DNA from: Planctomycetaceae bacterium
GTDB lineage: Bacteria > Planctomycetota > Phycisphaerae > Phycisphaerales > SM1A02
NCBI GenBank assembly: GCA_947474205.1
Contig: CANJIC010000082.1
Location: forward strand, 1 to 8,040
Reading direction: 5' to 3'
Length of the DNA stretch: 8,040 bases
Numbering within the stretch: position 1 is the stretch's first letter; every line of letters starts with the position of its first letter. Positions 1 to 5,452 of the stretch are shown piece by piece. The notes beneath the pieces were generated by a model, which was given only the letters and a program-made list of their open reading frames with translations, was not told the origin of the DNA and ran no database searches. Position numbers and translations under genes: made by a program.

Positions 1-1067
1 TAACCTTGTGTTACTGGTGGATCGGGAAATGCAAACTCGAATCCATCCGAATACAAAAGCACGCGGTCGCCAGCGTTGAGTTGAATTTCTTGCTCGGACC
101 ATTGCACGTCGTCAAAAACTCCAATCAGACCGCCGGCGCTGTGGACCATTTCCATGGATTCATTTCCCCGCATGATGATGGCGGCGGGGTGGCCCGCAAT
201 GGACACGCGCATGATGCGCGTGCGCAAATCAATGATGCCGTAAATAGCCGTGGCAAAGCGCGTGCTGTTGCCTTGGCGCGCCAACAGTTCTCGGTTGACG
301 CAGGCCAGGGCCTCGCCAGGTTGGATAATTCGATAGGTTTTTCCAGTGATTTCCTTGGTTGGCAGCCCGCGGGCAATGACCATGGTCAACAACGCGGCGG
401 GTACGCCGTGACCCACCGCGTCGGCAATGAACAATCCAACATGATGCTCATCCAAGCGGCGCACATCGTAAATATCGCCGCTGACATAATTCATGGGGCG
501 CCACAACGAGGCGACCGCGCCACCGGAAAAAGTGGGCAGCTTCTTGGGTAGAAACTCCCGCTGCACTTGCCCGGCCAAATGCAATTCGTCTTGCATGCGC
601 GTGACTTCACCCAACAGTTGATCCGTTTTTGTCTTGGCGCCGTGCGCCACTTGTCGCAGCGTATCTATTTCAATTTGCCGCGACAACAAACCGCGCAATG
701 TCGCGGCAATGATCTCTGGCGGCTCGCTCATGGACAACGAATTCCACGAGAGGCGCTGCGAGGCGGTCGCCGATTGTGCGTCAGTTAAAATTAAACTGGG
801 AATGTTTCGTTTCTCCACCTCGTCAAGGAGGTTGGTGAGTCCCGATGTCTCGTCGCGTCGACTAAAACAAAGAACCACCGCGTGAATCTGCGAGTTCAGC
901 ATTTTTGACGCATCGCGGATCGTCGTGCGTTCAAAGGTGACGCGGTCATTGAGAAGGATTCCCAGCGCGCTAGTCAACGTCGTCGCCGCCGCCGTGTTTG
1001 CCTCCGACATCACAAACAGAATTTGAACTGGTTGGCTTGCAGCAGGGGCTTCATCTTGGTCCAACAT
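1..1067 (-). CDS. PP2C/SpoIIE (RsbU-like) serine/threonine phosphatase with receiver-like N-terminus, 3' end outside window
   Basis: This is a metal-dependent protein phosphatase of the SpoIIE/RsbU class. Such enzymes dephosphorylate anti-sigma-factor antagonists or related STAS proteins in the cytoplasm. My own reverse-strand translation gives 355 codons with no stop before the left edge. Residues 14-125 look like a receiver fold (ILFVMSEA, AVVLCFS, PSLILTD) but lack the acidic pair and the phospho-acceptor Asp. A helical, probably coiled-coil linker follows (about 126-165). The phosphatase domain starts at LHLAGQVQREFLP (162-174), followed by SGDIYD (196-201), ADAVGHGVPAALLTM (215-229), RFATAIYGIIDL (270-281), AGHPAAI (291-297) and LLYSDG (337-342). 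The likely metal-binding aspartates are D198, D216 and D341. Little more than the domain's last strands and helix should be missing. I chose the ATG at 1067, which has a TAAACT box 8 nt upstream. An in-frame ATG at 1115 would add 16 residues. Neither start has a Shine-Dalgarno sequence. Confidence 0.9.
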   Translation of the reverse strand, partial: MLDQDEAPAASQPVQILFVMSEANTAAATTLTSALGILLNDRVTFERTTIRDASKMLNSQIHAVVLCFSRRDETSGLTNLLDEVEKRNIPSLILTDAQSATASQRLSWNSLSMSEPPEIIAATLRGLLSRQIEIDTLRQVAHGAKTKTDQLLGEVTRMQDELHLAGQVQREFLPKKLPTFSGGAVASLWRPMNYVSGDIYDVRRLDEHHVGLFIADAVGHGVPAALLTMVIARGLPTKEITGKTYRIIQPGEALACVNRELLARQGNSTRFATAIYGIIDLRTRIMRVSIAGHPAAIIMRGNESMEMVHSAGGLIGVFDDVQWSEQEIQLNAGDRVLLYSDGFEFAFPDPPVTQG

Positions 1068-1075
1068 GACTGGCA

Positions 1076-1081
1076 AGTTTA
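1076..1081 (-). promoter_or_regulatory. -10-like box TAAACT, 8 nt before phosphatase ATG
   Basis: TAAACT matches TATAAT at 4 of 6 positions, including the conserved first TA and last T. It ends 8 nt before the ATG, and no Shine-Dalgarno sequence lies between them. The 9-mer CGCTAAACT with the same 8-nt gap also precedes the ATG at 5453. A transcript starting about 7 nt after the box would be nearly leaderless. No convincing -35 box is visible, so this is suggestive only. Confidence 0.35.
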
Positions 1082-1133
1082 GCGGCGATTCATTTTGGCT
1101 TGTTTTAAGCCACATGCACACCGTGGGAACGGG

Positions 1134-1139
1134 TAAAAT
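1134..1139 (+). promoter_or_regulatory. -10-like box TAAAAT upstream of the carbinolamine dehydratase
   Basis: TAAAAT matches TATAAT at 5 of 6 positions and lies 10 nt before the ATG at 1150. No Shine-Dalgarno sequence is present in the gap. No good -35 is visible at 16-18 nt spacing. The box sits in the short divergent gap between the phosphatase and the dehydratase. Confidence 0.35.
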
Positions 1140-1149
1140 AATCCATGGC

Positions 1150-1443
1150 ATGAAAAAACTTTCTCAGCGTCAAGTGGACACCCGCTTGGCAAAAATTCCT
1201 CAATGGAGTCAAAACGGCGACGCCATTCAACGCACATTTCAATTTGAAAATTTCGTGGGCAGCATGCGATTTTTAAATGCCGTGGCCGAAGCCGCAGAAC
1301 GCGCGCAGCATCATCCAGATATTTTGGTTCGATGGAACAAAGTCACATTGACATTGTCCACACATGACGCCAGTGGAATTACCGAGAAGGATATGGCGTT
1401 CGCCGCCAACGCCGATCAAATCTCGGGACTGCCCTCTGTGTAA
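1150..1443 (+). CDS. phhB: Pterin-4a-carbinolamine dehydratase (4a-hydroxytetrahydrobiopterin dehydratase)
   Basis: This small cytoplasmic enzyme dehydrates 4a-hydroxytetrahydropterin so that the pterin cofactor can be recycled after aromatic amino acid hydroxylation. The 97-residue product has the normal family length. The family pattern is clear: IQRTFQFENF (26-35), FLNAVAEAAE (41-50), the catalytic HHPD (54-57), RWNKVTLTLSTHD (61-73) and ITEKD (77-81). H54, H55 and H72 match the active-site histidines of the family. The ATG at 1150 gives the usual N-terminus (MKKLS). The reading frame stays open upstream to an ATG at 1066, but those 28 residues match nothing in the family. No Shine-Dalgarno sequence is visible. 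The last 28 bases overlap the end of mcsB on the other strand. No aromatic hydroxylase gene is in view, so its substrate pathway here is unknown. Confidence 0.93.
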   Translation: MKKLSQRQVDTRLAKIPQWSQNGDAIQRTFQFENFVGSMRFLNAVAEAAERAQHHPDILVRWNKVTLTLSTHDASGITEKDMAFAANADQISGLPSV

Positions 1444-2468
1444 TCGCCCAACGCTCTGCGTACCAAGCTTGCGCGGCTGAGGCGACCCATTTCTTCCTCT
1501 ACCGCGAAGGGATCCAGTTGAGCCAGATGCGCTGGTTGCACTTGCAACAACAGTTGCTCCACGCGCTCAATGCTGAGATTGTGCAGGAGTCCAGTGCAAA
1601 TTCCAAAGCGCAAAGTGGAGAGCAATTTTGTGGCCTCCTCCGCGCCAAGCAAACGTGCGACTTTCAGAGTGGCGCGGGCGCGGTAGACCTTGTCCTCTAT
1701 CAGCGGCCGATTCGTTTCCAGCAACATTTGGCGCGCGGTGCGTTCATAGTCCACCAACTTTGGAATGACTTCGTCGCGGAAGTGCTGCATCAATTCCTCT
1801 TCGGGCGCGCCCAGCGTCACTTGGTTGCTCACTTGGTAAAAATTTCCAATGGCGTCGGTGCCCTCGCCGTAATAGCCGCGCACCGCCAAATGCAAATCTT
1901 TGGCTGCGCGTTTCACGCGCTCGATCTCGCCCGAGTAACGCAACGCCGGCAAATGCAACATGGCTCCCAGACGAATTCCACTTCCGACATTGGTTGGACA
2001 TGCCGTCAAGTAACCCCAACGTGGGTGAAATGCGAAATCCAAAGTCTCCTCCAACGCTTGATCAAATGAGCGCGCCAGCGCAAAGGCATCATTCAATCGG
2101 AAGCCGGGCAAAATACTTTGAATGCGAAGATGATCCTCCTCATTCACCATGACGCCAAGTTCCTCATTGTGGCCAAGACCCAACGCGCGCGGCAACGAGC
2201 TCTCCGCGAAATGTTTGGACACCAAATGGCGTTCAACCAATAATTGGCGCTCTTGTGCCGATGCCTGATTCATATTGACCCACGCCAATCCGTCTGGAAA
2301 CTCGCCAGCAAGCGGAGCATGCGTGACCATTTGCAAAACTTCTTGGCGTTGCGTATCTGAAGCCCGGCCAGTGAATGGGAATCCTGCAAGATTTCGCGCC
2401 ACACGAATGCGAACGCTCACCACCACATCGGTGTCCGCGTTTGAATTCATAGGAAGGTGCTCGCTCAT
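1416..2468 (-). CDS. mcsB: Protein arginine kinase McsB
   Basis: McsB is an ATP:guanido phosphotransferase-fold kinase that phosphorylates arginine residues on proteins and so marks them for ClpC-ClpP degradation. At 350 residues it is close to the usual length (about 355-363). Visible signatures, numbered from the ATG at 2468, are VSVRIRVARNL (17-27), the NEED loop (109-112) followed by HLRIQ, LTACPTNVGSG (154-164) with conserved Cys157, RGYYGEGTDAIGN (197-209) with catalytic Glu202, QVSNQVTLG (212-220), and DKVYRARATLKVARLL (259-274). At 328-333, where the phospho-arginine-binding RDxxRA motif of Bacillus McsB would align, the sequence reads GRLSRA. The gene follows the mcsA stop after 2 nt, so translation is probably coupled. 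A TTG at 2474, overlapping the mcsA stop, is an alternative start adding two residues. Confidence 0.95.
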   Translation of the reverse strand: MSEHLPMNSNADTDVVVSVRIRVARNLAGFPFTGRASDTQRQEVLQMVTHAPLAGEFPDGLAWVNMNQASAQERQLLVERHLVSKHFAESSLPRALGLGHNEELGVMVNEEDHLRIQSILPGFRLNDAFALARSFDQALEETLDFAFHPRWGYLTACPTNVGSGIRLGAMLHLPALRYSGEIERVKRAAKDLHLAVRGYYGEGTDAIGNFYQVSNQVTLGAPEEELMQHFRDEVIPKLVDYERTARQMLLETNRPLIEDKVYRARATLKVARLLGAEEATKLLSTLRFGICTGLLHNLSIERVEQLLLQVQPAHLAQLDPFAVEEEMGRLSRASLVRRALGDYTEGSPEI

Positions 2469-2470
2469 GC

Positions 2471-2983
2471 TCAACTATTCGGTTCTGTAGGCGGTTTTGT
2501 ATCCATTCCTAGTTGATGCAGTCGACCTTGCAGCGAGGCGGCGCGCTCATATTGTTCCGCAGCCACTGCGGCTTCAATTTCCTTGATCAATTGCCGACGA
2601 ATGGCGGCGCGATCCGCTTGACCTTCTATTCGTTTTGGTATGCGACCGAGATGACTCACGGCGCCTGATTGCGCGCGCTCAATAATTGCCGCCACCGAAG
2701 GCATGAACGCGTCGTAGCAAGAGGCGCAACCAAAGCGTCCAGTTTGACGGAACTCGGCGAAGGTGAGACCGCACGCCTCGCATCGACGCGCCGCCGCCTT
2801 CTGGGCTTTGATCGATTTTCCCGCCGCGGCGAATTGTTGCAAAATTTGCGTCACCGGAACCGTGGGCAAAATGTAACCCTTGGCCGCCGCATGTTCAGCG
2901 CAGAAATGCATTTCAACCTTGTTCCCATTTTGAATGACAACTTCGTGAACCATCGCAGGCTTGTCGCAGAGATCGCATTTCAT
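2471..2983 (-). CDS. mcsA: McsA-type zinc-finger/UVR-domain activator of McsB
   Basis: McsA binds zinc and activates the arginine kinase McsB. This 170-residue protein has the expected order. First come two zinc-binding Cys/His clusters: CDLC (3-6) with HFCAEH (26-31), then CEAC (68-71) with CASC (86-89). A linker with HLGRIPKR (111-118) follows, and then a C-terminal UVR helical hairpin (about 129-158: IRRQLIKEIEAAVAAEQYE, then RAASLQGRLHQL). In the UVR motif the usual Arg-Asp after the AAxL element is replaced by Gln-Gly. The gene is immediately upstream of mcsB, which supports the call over a generic UvrB/UvrC-motif protein. The ATG at 2983 gives the standard MKCxxC start. No Shine-Dalgarno sequence is present, and a TATAAT box ends only 9 nt upstream. 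Confidence 0.9.
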   Translation of the reverse strand: MKCDLCDKPAMVHEVVIQNGNKVEMHFCAEHAAAKGYILPTVPVTQILQQFAAAGKSIKAQKAAARRCEACGLTFAEFRQTGRFGCASCYDAFMPSVAAIIERAQSGAVSHLGRIPKRIEGQADRAAIRRQLIKEIEAAVAAEQYERAASLQGRLHQLGMDTKPPTEPNS

Positions 2984-2992
2984 GGCTGCATC

Positions 2993-3023
2993 ATTATAGG
3001 CGATAGGCAGGAGATAAATTCAA
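2993..3023 (-). promoter_or_regulatory. Candidate promoter of mcsA-mcsB (TTGAAT-N19-TATAAT)
   Basis: On the minus strand a perfect TATAAT (2993-2998) is preceded by TTGAAT (3018-3023), a 4-of-6 match to TTGACA. The 19-bp spacer is slightly long. The -10 box ends 9 nt before the mcsA ATG, so the mRNA leader would be only a few nt long. This places a separate start for mcsAB within the 71-bp gap after kdsA. The -10 is convincing by eye; the -35 is weak. Confidence 0.55.
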
Positions 3024-3034
3024 TTGGCATGGCT

Positions 3035-3063
3035 ACGCGAGACAAAAAAAAGTCTTAGCGCGT
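3035..3063 (-). repeat. Inverted repeat with an eight-T loop at the kdsA stop codon
   Basis: Read on the minus strand, ACGCG then CTA then AGAC pairs with GTCT then CGCGT across a run of eight T. This gives stems of 5 and 4 bp with a 3-nt bulge. The kdsA stop codon (3055-3057) is inside the structure. The U-run would be in the loop and not after the stem, so it is not a canonical intrinsic terminator. It may still act as a 3' end or processing signal between kdsA and mcsA. The pairing is seen; the function is not known. Confidence 0.4.
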
Positions 3064-3885
3064 TGCGGCTTGACGAATAGCGTCAAGTGTCTTCAAAAGT
3101 TTGGGCACACTGTGTAACGAAAGCATTGTGCTGGCGTCGCTAAGGGCCTGGGATGGATCAGGGTGGCACTCCAGAAAAATAGCGGAAACGCCCGCTGCAA
3201 CAGCGGCTTTTGCCAACAGGGGCGCGCGTTCTGGTCGACCTCCGGTGCGCTCGCCCTCGCCACCGGGAAGTTGCGTGCTGTGCGTCGCGTCAAAACAAAT
3301 CGGCACCTCCAAATCCATCAGATCGCCAATGCCCATGAAGTCATTGACCAAACGGTTGTAACCAAAAGTTGTTCCGCGTTCGGTGAGCATGATTCTGCGG
3401 CAACCACCCTCGCGCACTTTCGCCACCACATGTCCCATTTCAGAGGGGCTCATGAATTGACCTTTTTTCACATTCACTGGTTTGCCAGTGTCGGCCGCCG
3501 CCAAAAGCAAATCGGTTTGTCGACATAGGAACGCTGGCACTTGCAACATGTCAACGGTCTTTGCGACTAATTCACATTGACTCGCATCGTGAATATCCGT
3601 GGTCACTGGAACACCCAGTGTTTCGCGTAACTTAGCCAAGCGTTCCAGGCCGGACTTCAATCCTGGACCGCGCGGACTTTTCACGCTGGATCGATTGGCT
3701 TTGTCATAACTGGCTTTAAAGACAAAACTCAACCCCAATTCTTGGCAGGTGTCGCGCAGAGTTTCACCAATTTGTGTATTGATGGAGTCGGACTCCAGGA
3801 CGCACGGACCACCAATGACAAGCAGGTGTTGGTGCGGATTGGCGAAAAACGATTGAAGAACGTCGATTGACTGTGCCATGGGCAT
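3055..3885 (-). CDS. kdsA: 3-deoxy-8-phosphooctulonate (KDO-8-P) synthase, metal-dependent type
   Basis: KdsA condenses phosphoenolpyruvate with D-arabinose 5-phosphate to KDO-8-phosphate, the precursor of the KDO in the LPS inner core. The 276-residue product has the usual length. It carries GGPCVLES (25-32), FKASYDKANRSS (56-67), RGPGLKSGL (72-80), VNVKKGQFMSP (137-147), ERGTTFGYNRLV (169-180), CFDATHSTQLPGG (197-209) and FLECHPDPSQALSDA (237-251). C28, H202, E239 and D250 have the same spacing as the metal ligands of Aquifex KdsA (C11, H185, E222, D233). This indicates the metal-dependent class; the E. coli enzyme has Asn at the Cys position. The first ATG at 3885 was chosen; a second in-frame ATG lies two codons later. 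No Shine-Dalgarno sequence is visible. It lies 71 bp upstream of mcsA on the same strand. Confidence 0.96.
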   Translation of the reverse strand: MPMAQSIDVLQSFFANPHQHLLVIGGPCVLESDSINTQIGETLRDTCQELGLSFVFKASYDKANRSSVKSPRGPGLKSGLERLAKLRETLGVPVTTDIHDASQCELVAKTVDMLQVPAFLCRQTDLLLAAADTGKPVNVKKGQFMSPSEMGHVVAKVREGGCRRIMLTERGTTFGYNRLVNDFMGIGDLMDLEVPICFDATHSTQLPGGEGERTGGRPERAPLLAKAAVAAGVSAIFLECHPDPSQALSDASTMLSLHSVPKLLKTLDAIRQAATR

Positions 3886-3916
3886 TAATTTTACGGTTTT
3901 TTAAGAAATTCACCCG

Positions 3917-3932
3917 ACAGTATAAAAACTGT
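3917..3932. promoter_or_regulatory. Palindromic ACAGT-N6-ACTGT overlapping -10-like boxes in the kdsA/DUF1444 divergent gap
   Basis: The 122-bp divergent gap (3886-4007) contains an inverted repeat with 5-bp arms. On the minus strand it includes TATACT (3919-3924), a 5-of-6 match to a -10 box that would give kdsA a leader of about 26 nt. On the plus strand it includes TATAAA (3921-3926), also 5 of 6. Neither has a strong -35. The overlap of a palindrome with two opposed -10 boxes suggests an operator or a shared promoter, but short palindromes in AT-rich gaps can be chance. Confidence 0.35.
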
Positions 3933-3992
3933 AATAGACCGTATGGGAAATGCGATCCGAGTGTATCGGGCGCGTTTCACTGAGTGGTCAAT

Positions 3993-4000
3993 GGAGGAGG
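3993..4000 (+). promoter_or_regulatory. Strong Shine-Dalgarno GGAGGAGG deciding the start at 4008
   Basis: GGAGGAGG lies 7 nt upstream of the ATG at 4008 and is the strongest ribosome binding site in the window. It rules against the earlier in-frame GTG at 3984, because the site would then be inside the gene. Confidence 0.8.
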
Positions 4001-4007
4001 CATAGGC

Positions 4008-4805
4008 ATGGAAGCATTTCCAAAAAAACCCGAAGATTTCGCCAATTTTGTGAAGAGACTGTTCCTTCGGCAATGGCCGGATCATCAGTTTGAGATCGCT
4101 GGACCAATGGATTTGGTCATCGATGGCCGCCACCTTGGGTTGGAAAATTTGTGGCGCATGGCCAAGCAGGATTCCGCCCGCGCCGAGGAGATTGTGGAAA
4201 GTTACATAGACAAATTAATGCAGGGGGATTCCATTGGCGGTCTGCCCATGCCTTTTTCACTGGTGCGCAATCGCATCATGCCACGCATTCAACCTGAAAG
4301 TATTTTCACGCACTTGGACCGCGAGCAAGTGGCGCACATTCCATTTGTAAATGAAACTGTGGTTGTGTTTGTGATTGACATGCCACATGTCACCGTAAGC
4401 GTGACGGTGGAGCAAATGGTGCGGTGGGGTGTTCAAGTGGATGATCTAGAAACATTGGCGCGGGAAAATTTGGCGCGCTACGCGCCCGAGTTGAAGGTGC
4501 GCATTGTTGAAGCCGAAGATGGTGGCAAGGCGGCGATTGTGGCTTTGCAAGATGGCTATGACGCGGCGCGTCTGTTGCTTGATTCGCTGCATGTGAAACT
4601 TGCGCCGCAACTTGGCGGTGATTTCTTTGTGGCCACGCCCGCGCGCGACATGTTTGTGGCCATGACTTGCAATCCACCGCAATTTGTCGAGCGTATTTCT
4701 CAGCGTATTGGCCGCGATTATCAACGACTTCCATATCCAATCACCAATTCGCTTTTTCTGGTGACACGCGATGGCGTGGCTGGAACCGCCGAGGAAGCAG
4801 CCTAA
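4008..4805 (+). CDS. DUF1444 (YtpQ-like) protein of unknown function
   Basis: The 265-residue soluble protein has no signal peptide or membrane segment. It resembles the DUF1444/YtpQ family, whose biochemical role I do not know. Family-like landmarks are RNRIMPRI (87-94), IPFVNETVVVFVID (111-124), the segment DDLETLARENL (145-155), DGYDAARLLLDSL (182-194), ATPARDMFVA (209-218) and a C-terminal YPITNSLFLVTRDG (243-256). The DGYDA(A/S)RLL element followed by a P-x-RD motif is the best family marker. Start ATG 4008 is fixed by GGAGGAGG 7 nt upstream. It is the first gene of a plus-strand unit, with pabA beginning 27 bp after its stop. I am fairly sure of the family and have no basis for a function. 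Confidence 0.75.
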   Translation: MEAFPKKPEDFANFVKRLFLRQWPDHQFEIAGPMDLVIDGRHLGLENLWRMAKQDSARAEEIVESYIDKLMQGDSIGGLPMPFSLVRNRIMPRIQPESIFTHLDREQVAHIPFVNETVVVFVIDMPHVTVSVTVEQMVRWGVQVDDLETLARENLARYAPELKVRIVEAEDGGKAAIVALQDGYDAARLLLDSLHVKLAPQLGGDFFVATPARDMFVAMTCNPPQFVERISQRIGRDYQRLPYPITNSLFLVTRDGVAGTAEEAA

Positions 4806-4832
4806 CTATTTCCGCGCCGCTAGCATTGCGCC

Positions 4833-5441
4833 GTGGTTCTACTGATTGATAATTACGATTCCTTCACTTGGAATTTGGCGCACCGCATGCAGGAGGTGCG
4901 TCCAGGTTTGCGCGTTGAGGTGGTGCGCAATGACGCCATTGATTGCGCGCAGGCCGCCGCCATGAGTCCAACGCATCTTGTCATTTCACCCGGGCCATGC
5001 ACTCCCAAAGAAGCTGGTGTGAGCGCGGAGTTGATCACATTTTTTCGTGGGCGCATTCCGATTCTTGGCGTGTGCCTTGGGCATCAAACCATTGGCGATT
5101 GTCATGGCATGACGGTGCGCCGCGCCGACAAGCCCATGCATGGCAAGACCAGCATGATTCATCACGATGGGCGCGGGGTTTTTCTTGGATTGCCCCAGCC
5201 ATTTCAAGCCACGCGCTATCACTCGTTGGTGATTGATCCGGCCACGCTATCGGATGAGTTTGAGATCAGCGCCCACACCGAAGATGGAATCATCATGGGG
5301 ATTCGATTGAAAACCCGCCCGGAAATCAAGGAAAAACAAGCGCCTTTGGAAGGCGTGCAATTTCACCCGGAAAGTTTTTTAACCCCCGACGGCCCGCAGT
5401 TGTTGTCAAATTTTTTAGCCATGTCCACCACGGGTCGCTAA
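4833..5441 (+). CDS. pabA: Glutamine amidotransferase subunit of aminodeoxychorismate/anthranilate synthase
   Basis: This class-I glutamine amidotransferase hydrolyses glutamine and passes ammonia to a PabB or TrpE partner acting on chorismate, leading to folate or tryptophan. The 202-residue protein has the usual length and all signatures: LLIDNYDSFTWNL (3-15), ISPGPCTP (51-58), GVCLGHQ (79-85) with nucleophile Cys81, HGKTSMIHHDG (103-113), RYHSLV (128-133) and GVQFHPES (174-181) with catalytic His178 and Glu180. The start is the GTG at 4833, which places the family's typical N-terminus correctly; no Shine-Dalgarno sequence is present. A TAGCAT box ends 6 nt before it. No pabB or trpE is adjacent, so pabA versus trpG cannot be decided from context; many bacteria use one subunit for both. 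It is in a tight unit with the genes on both sides. Confidence 0.93.
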   Translation: MVLLIDNYDSFTWNLAHRMQEVRPGLRVEVVRNDAIDCAQAAAMSPTHLVISPGPCTPKEAGVSAELITFFRGRIPILGVCLGHQTIGDCHGMTVRRADKPMHGKTSMIHHDGRGVFLGLPQPFQATRYHSLVIDPATLSDEFEISAHTEDGIIMGIRLKTRPEIKEKQAPLEGVQFHPESFLTPDGPQLLSNFLAMSTTGR

Positions 5442-5444
5442 ACT
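5439..5444 (+). promoter_or_regulatory. -10-like box TAAACT over the pabA stop, 8 nt before the next ATG
   Basis: The box contains the pabA stop codon TAA and lies 8 nt before the ATG at 5453, with no Shine-Dalgarno sequence. The preceding bases CGC are shared with the copy before the phosphatase gene. The overlap with a stop codon makes coincidence quite possible. Confidence 0.25.
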
Positions 5445-5452
5445 GATCGACT

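Noticed and set aside
6..551. 181-codon open frame on the plus strand
   Set aside because: It lies antisense to the phosphatase domain, whose family motifs are unambiguous in the minus frame. Its own translation shows no domain.
1066..1149. N-terminal extension of the dehydratase to an ATG at 1066
   Set aside because: The added 28 residues match nothing in the family, and that ATG overlaps the start codon of the divergent phosphatase.
1518..2069. 183-codon open frame on the plus strand
   Set aside because: Antisense to the mcsB kinase core, with no motif or ribosome binding site.
2669..3058. 129-codon open frame on the plus strand
   Set aside because: Antisense to mcsA and its promoter gap; the Cys clusters and UVR motif prove the minus frame.
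3917..3932. LexA/SOS box
   Set aside because: The arms are ACAG...CTGT, the reverse order of the known CTGT-N8-ACAG box.
3984..4007. GTG start at 3984 for the DUF1444 gene
   Set aside because: The GGAGGAGG site lies downstream of it, at ideal distance from the ATG at 4008.
4390..4740. 116-codon open frame on the minus strand
   Set aside because: Antisense shadow of the DUF1444 gene, which has a strong Shine-Dalgarno sequence and family motifs.
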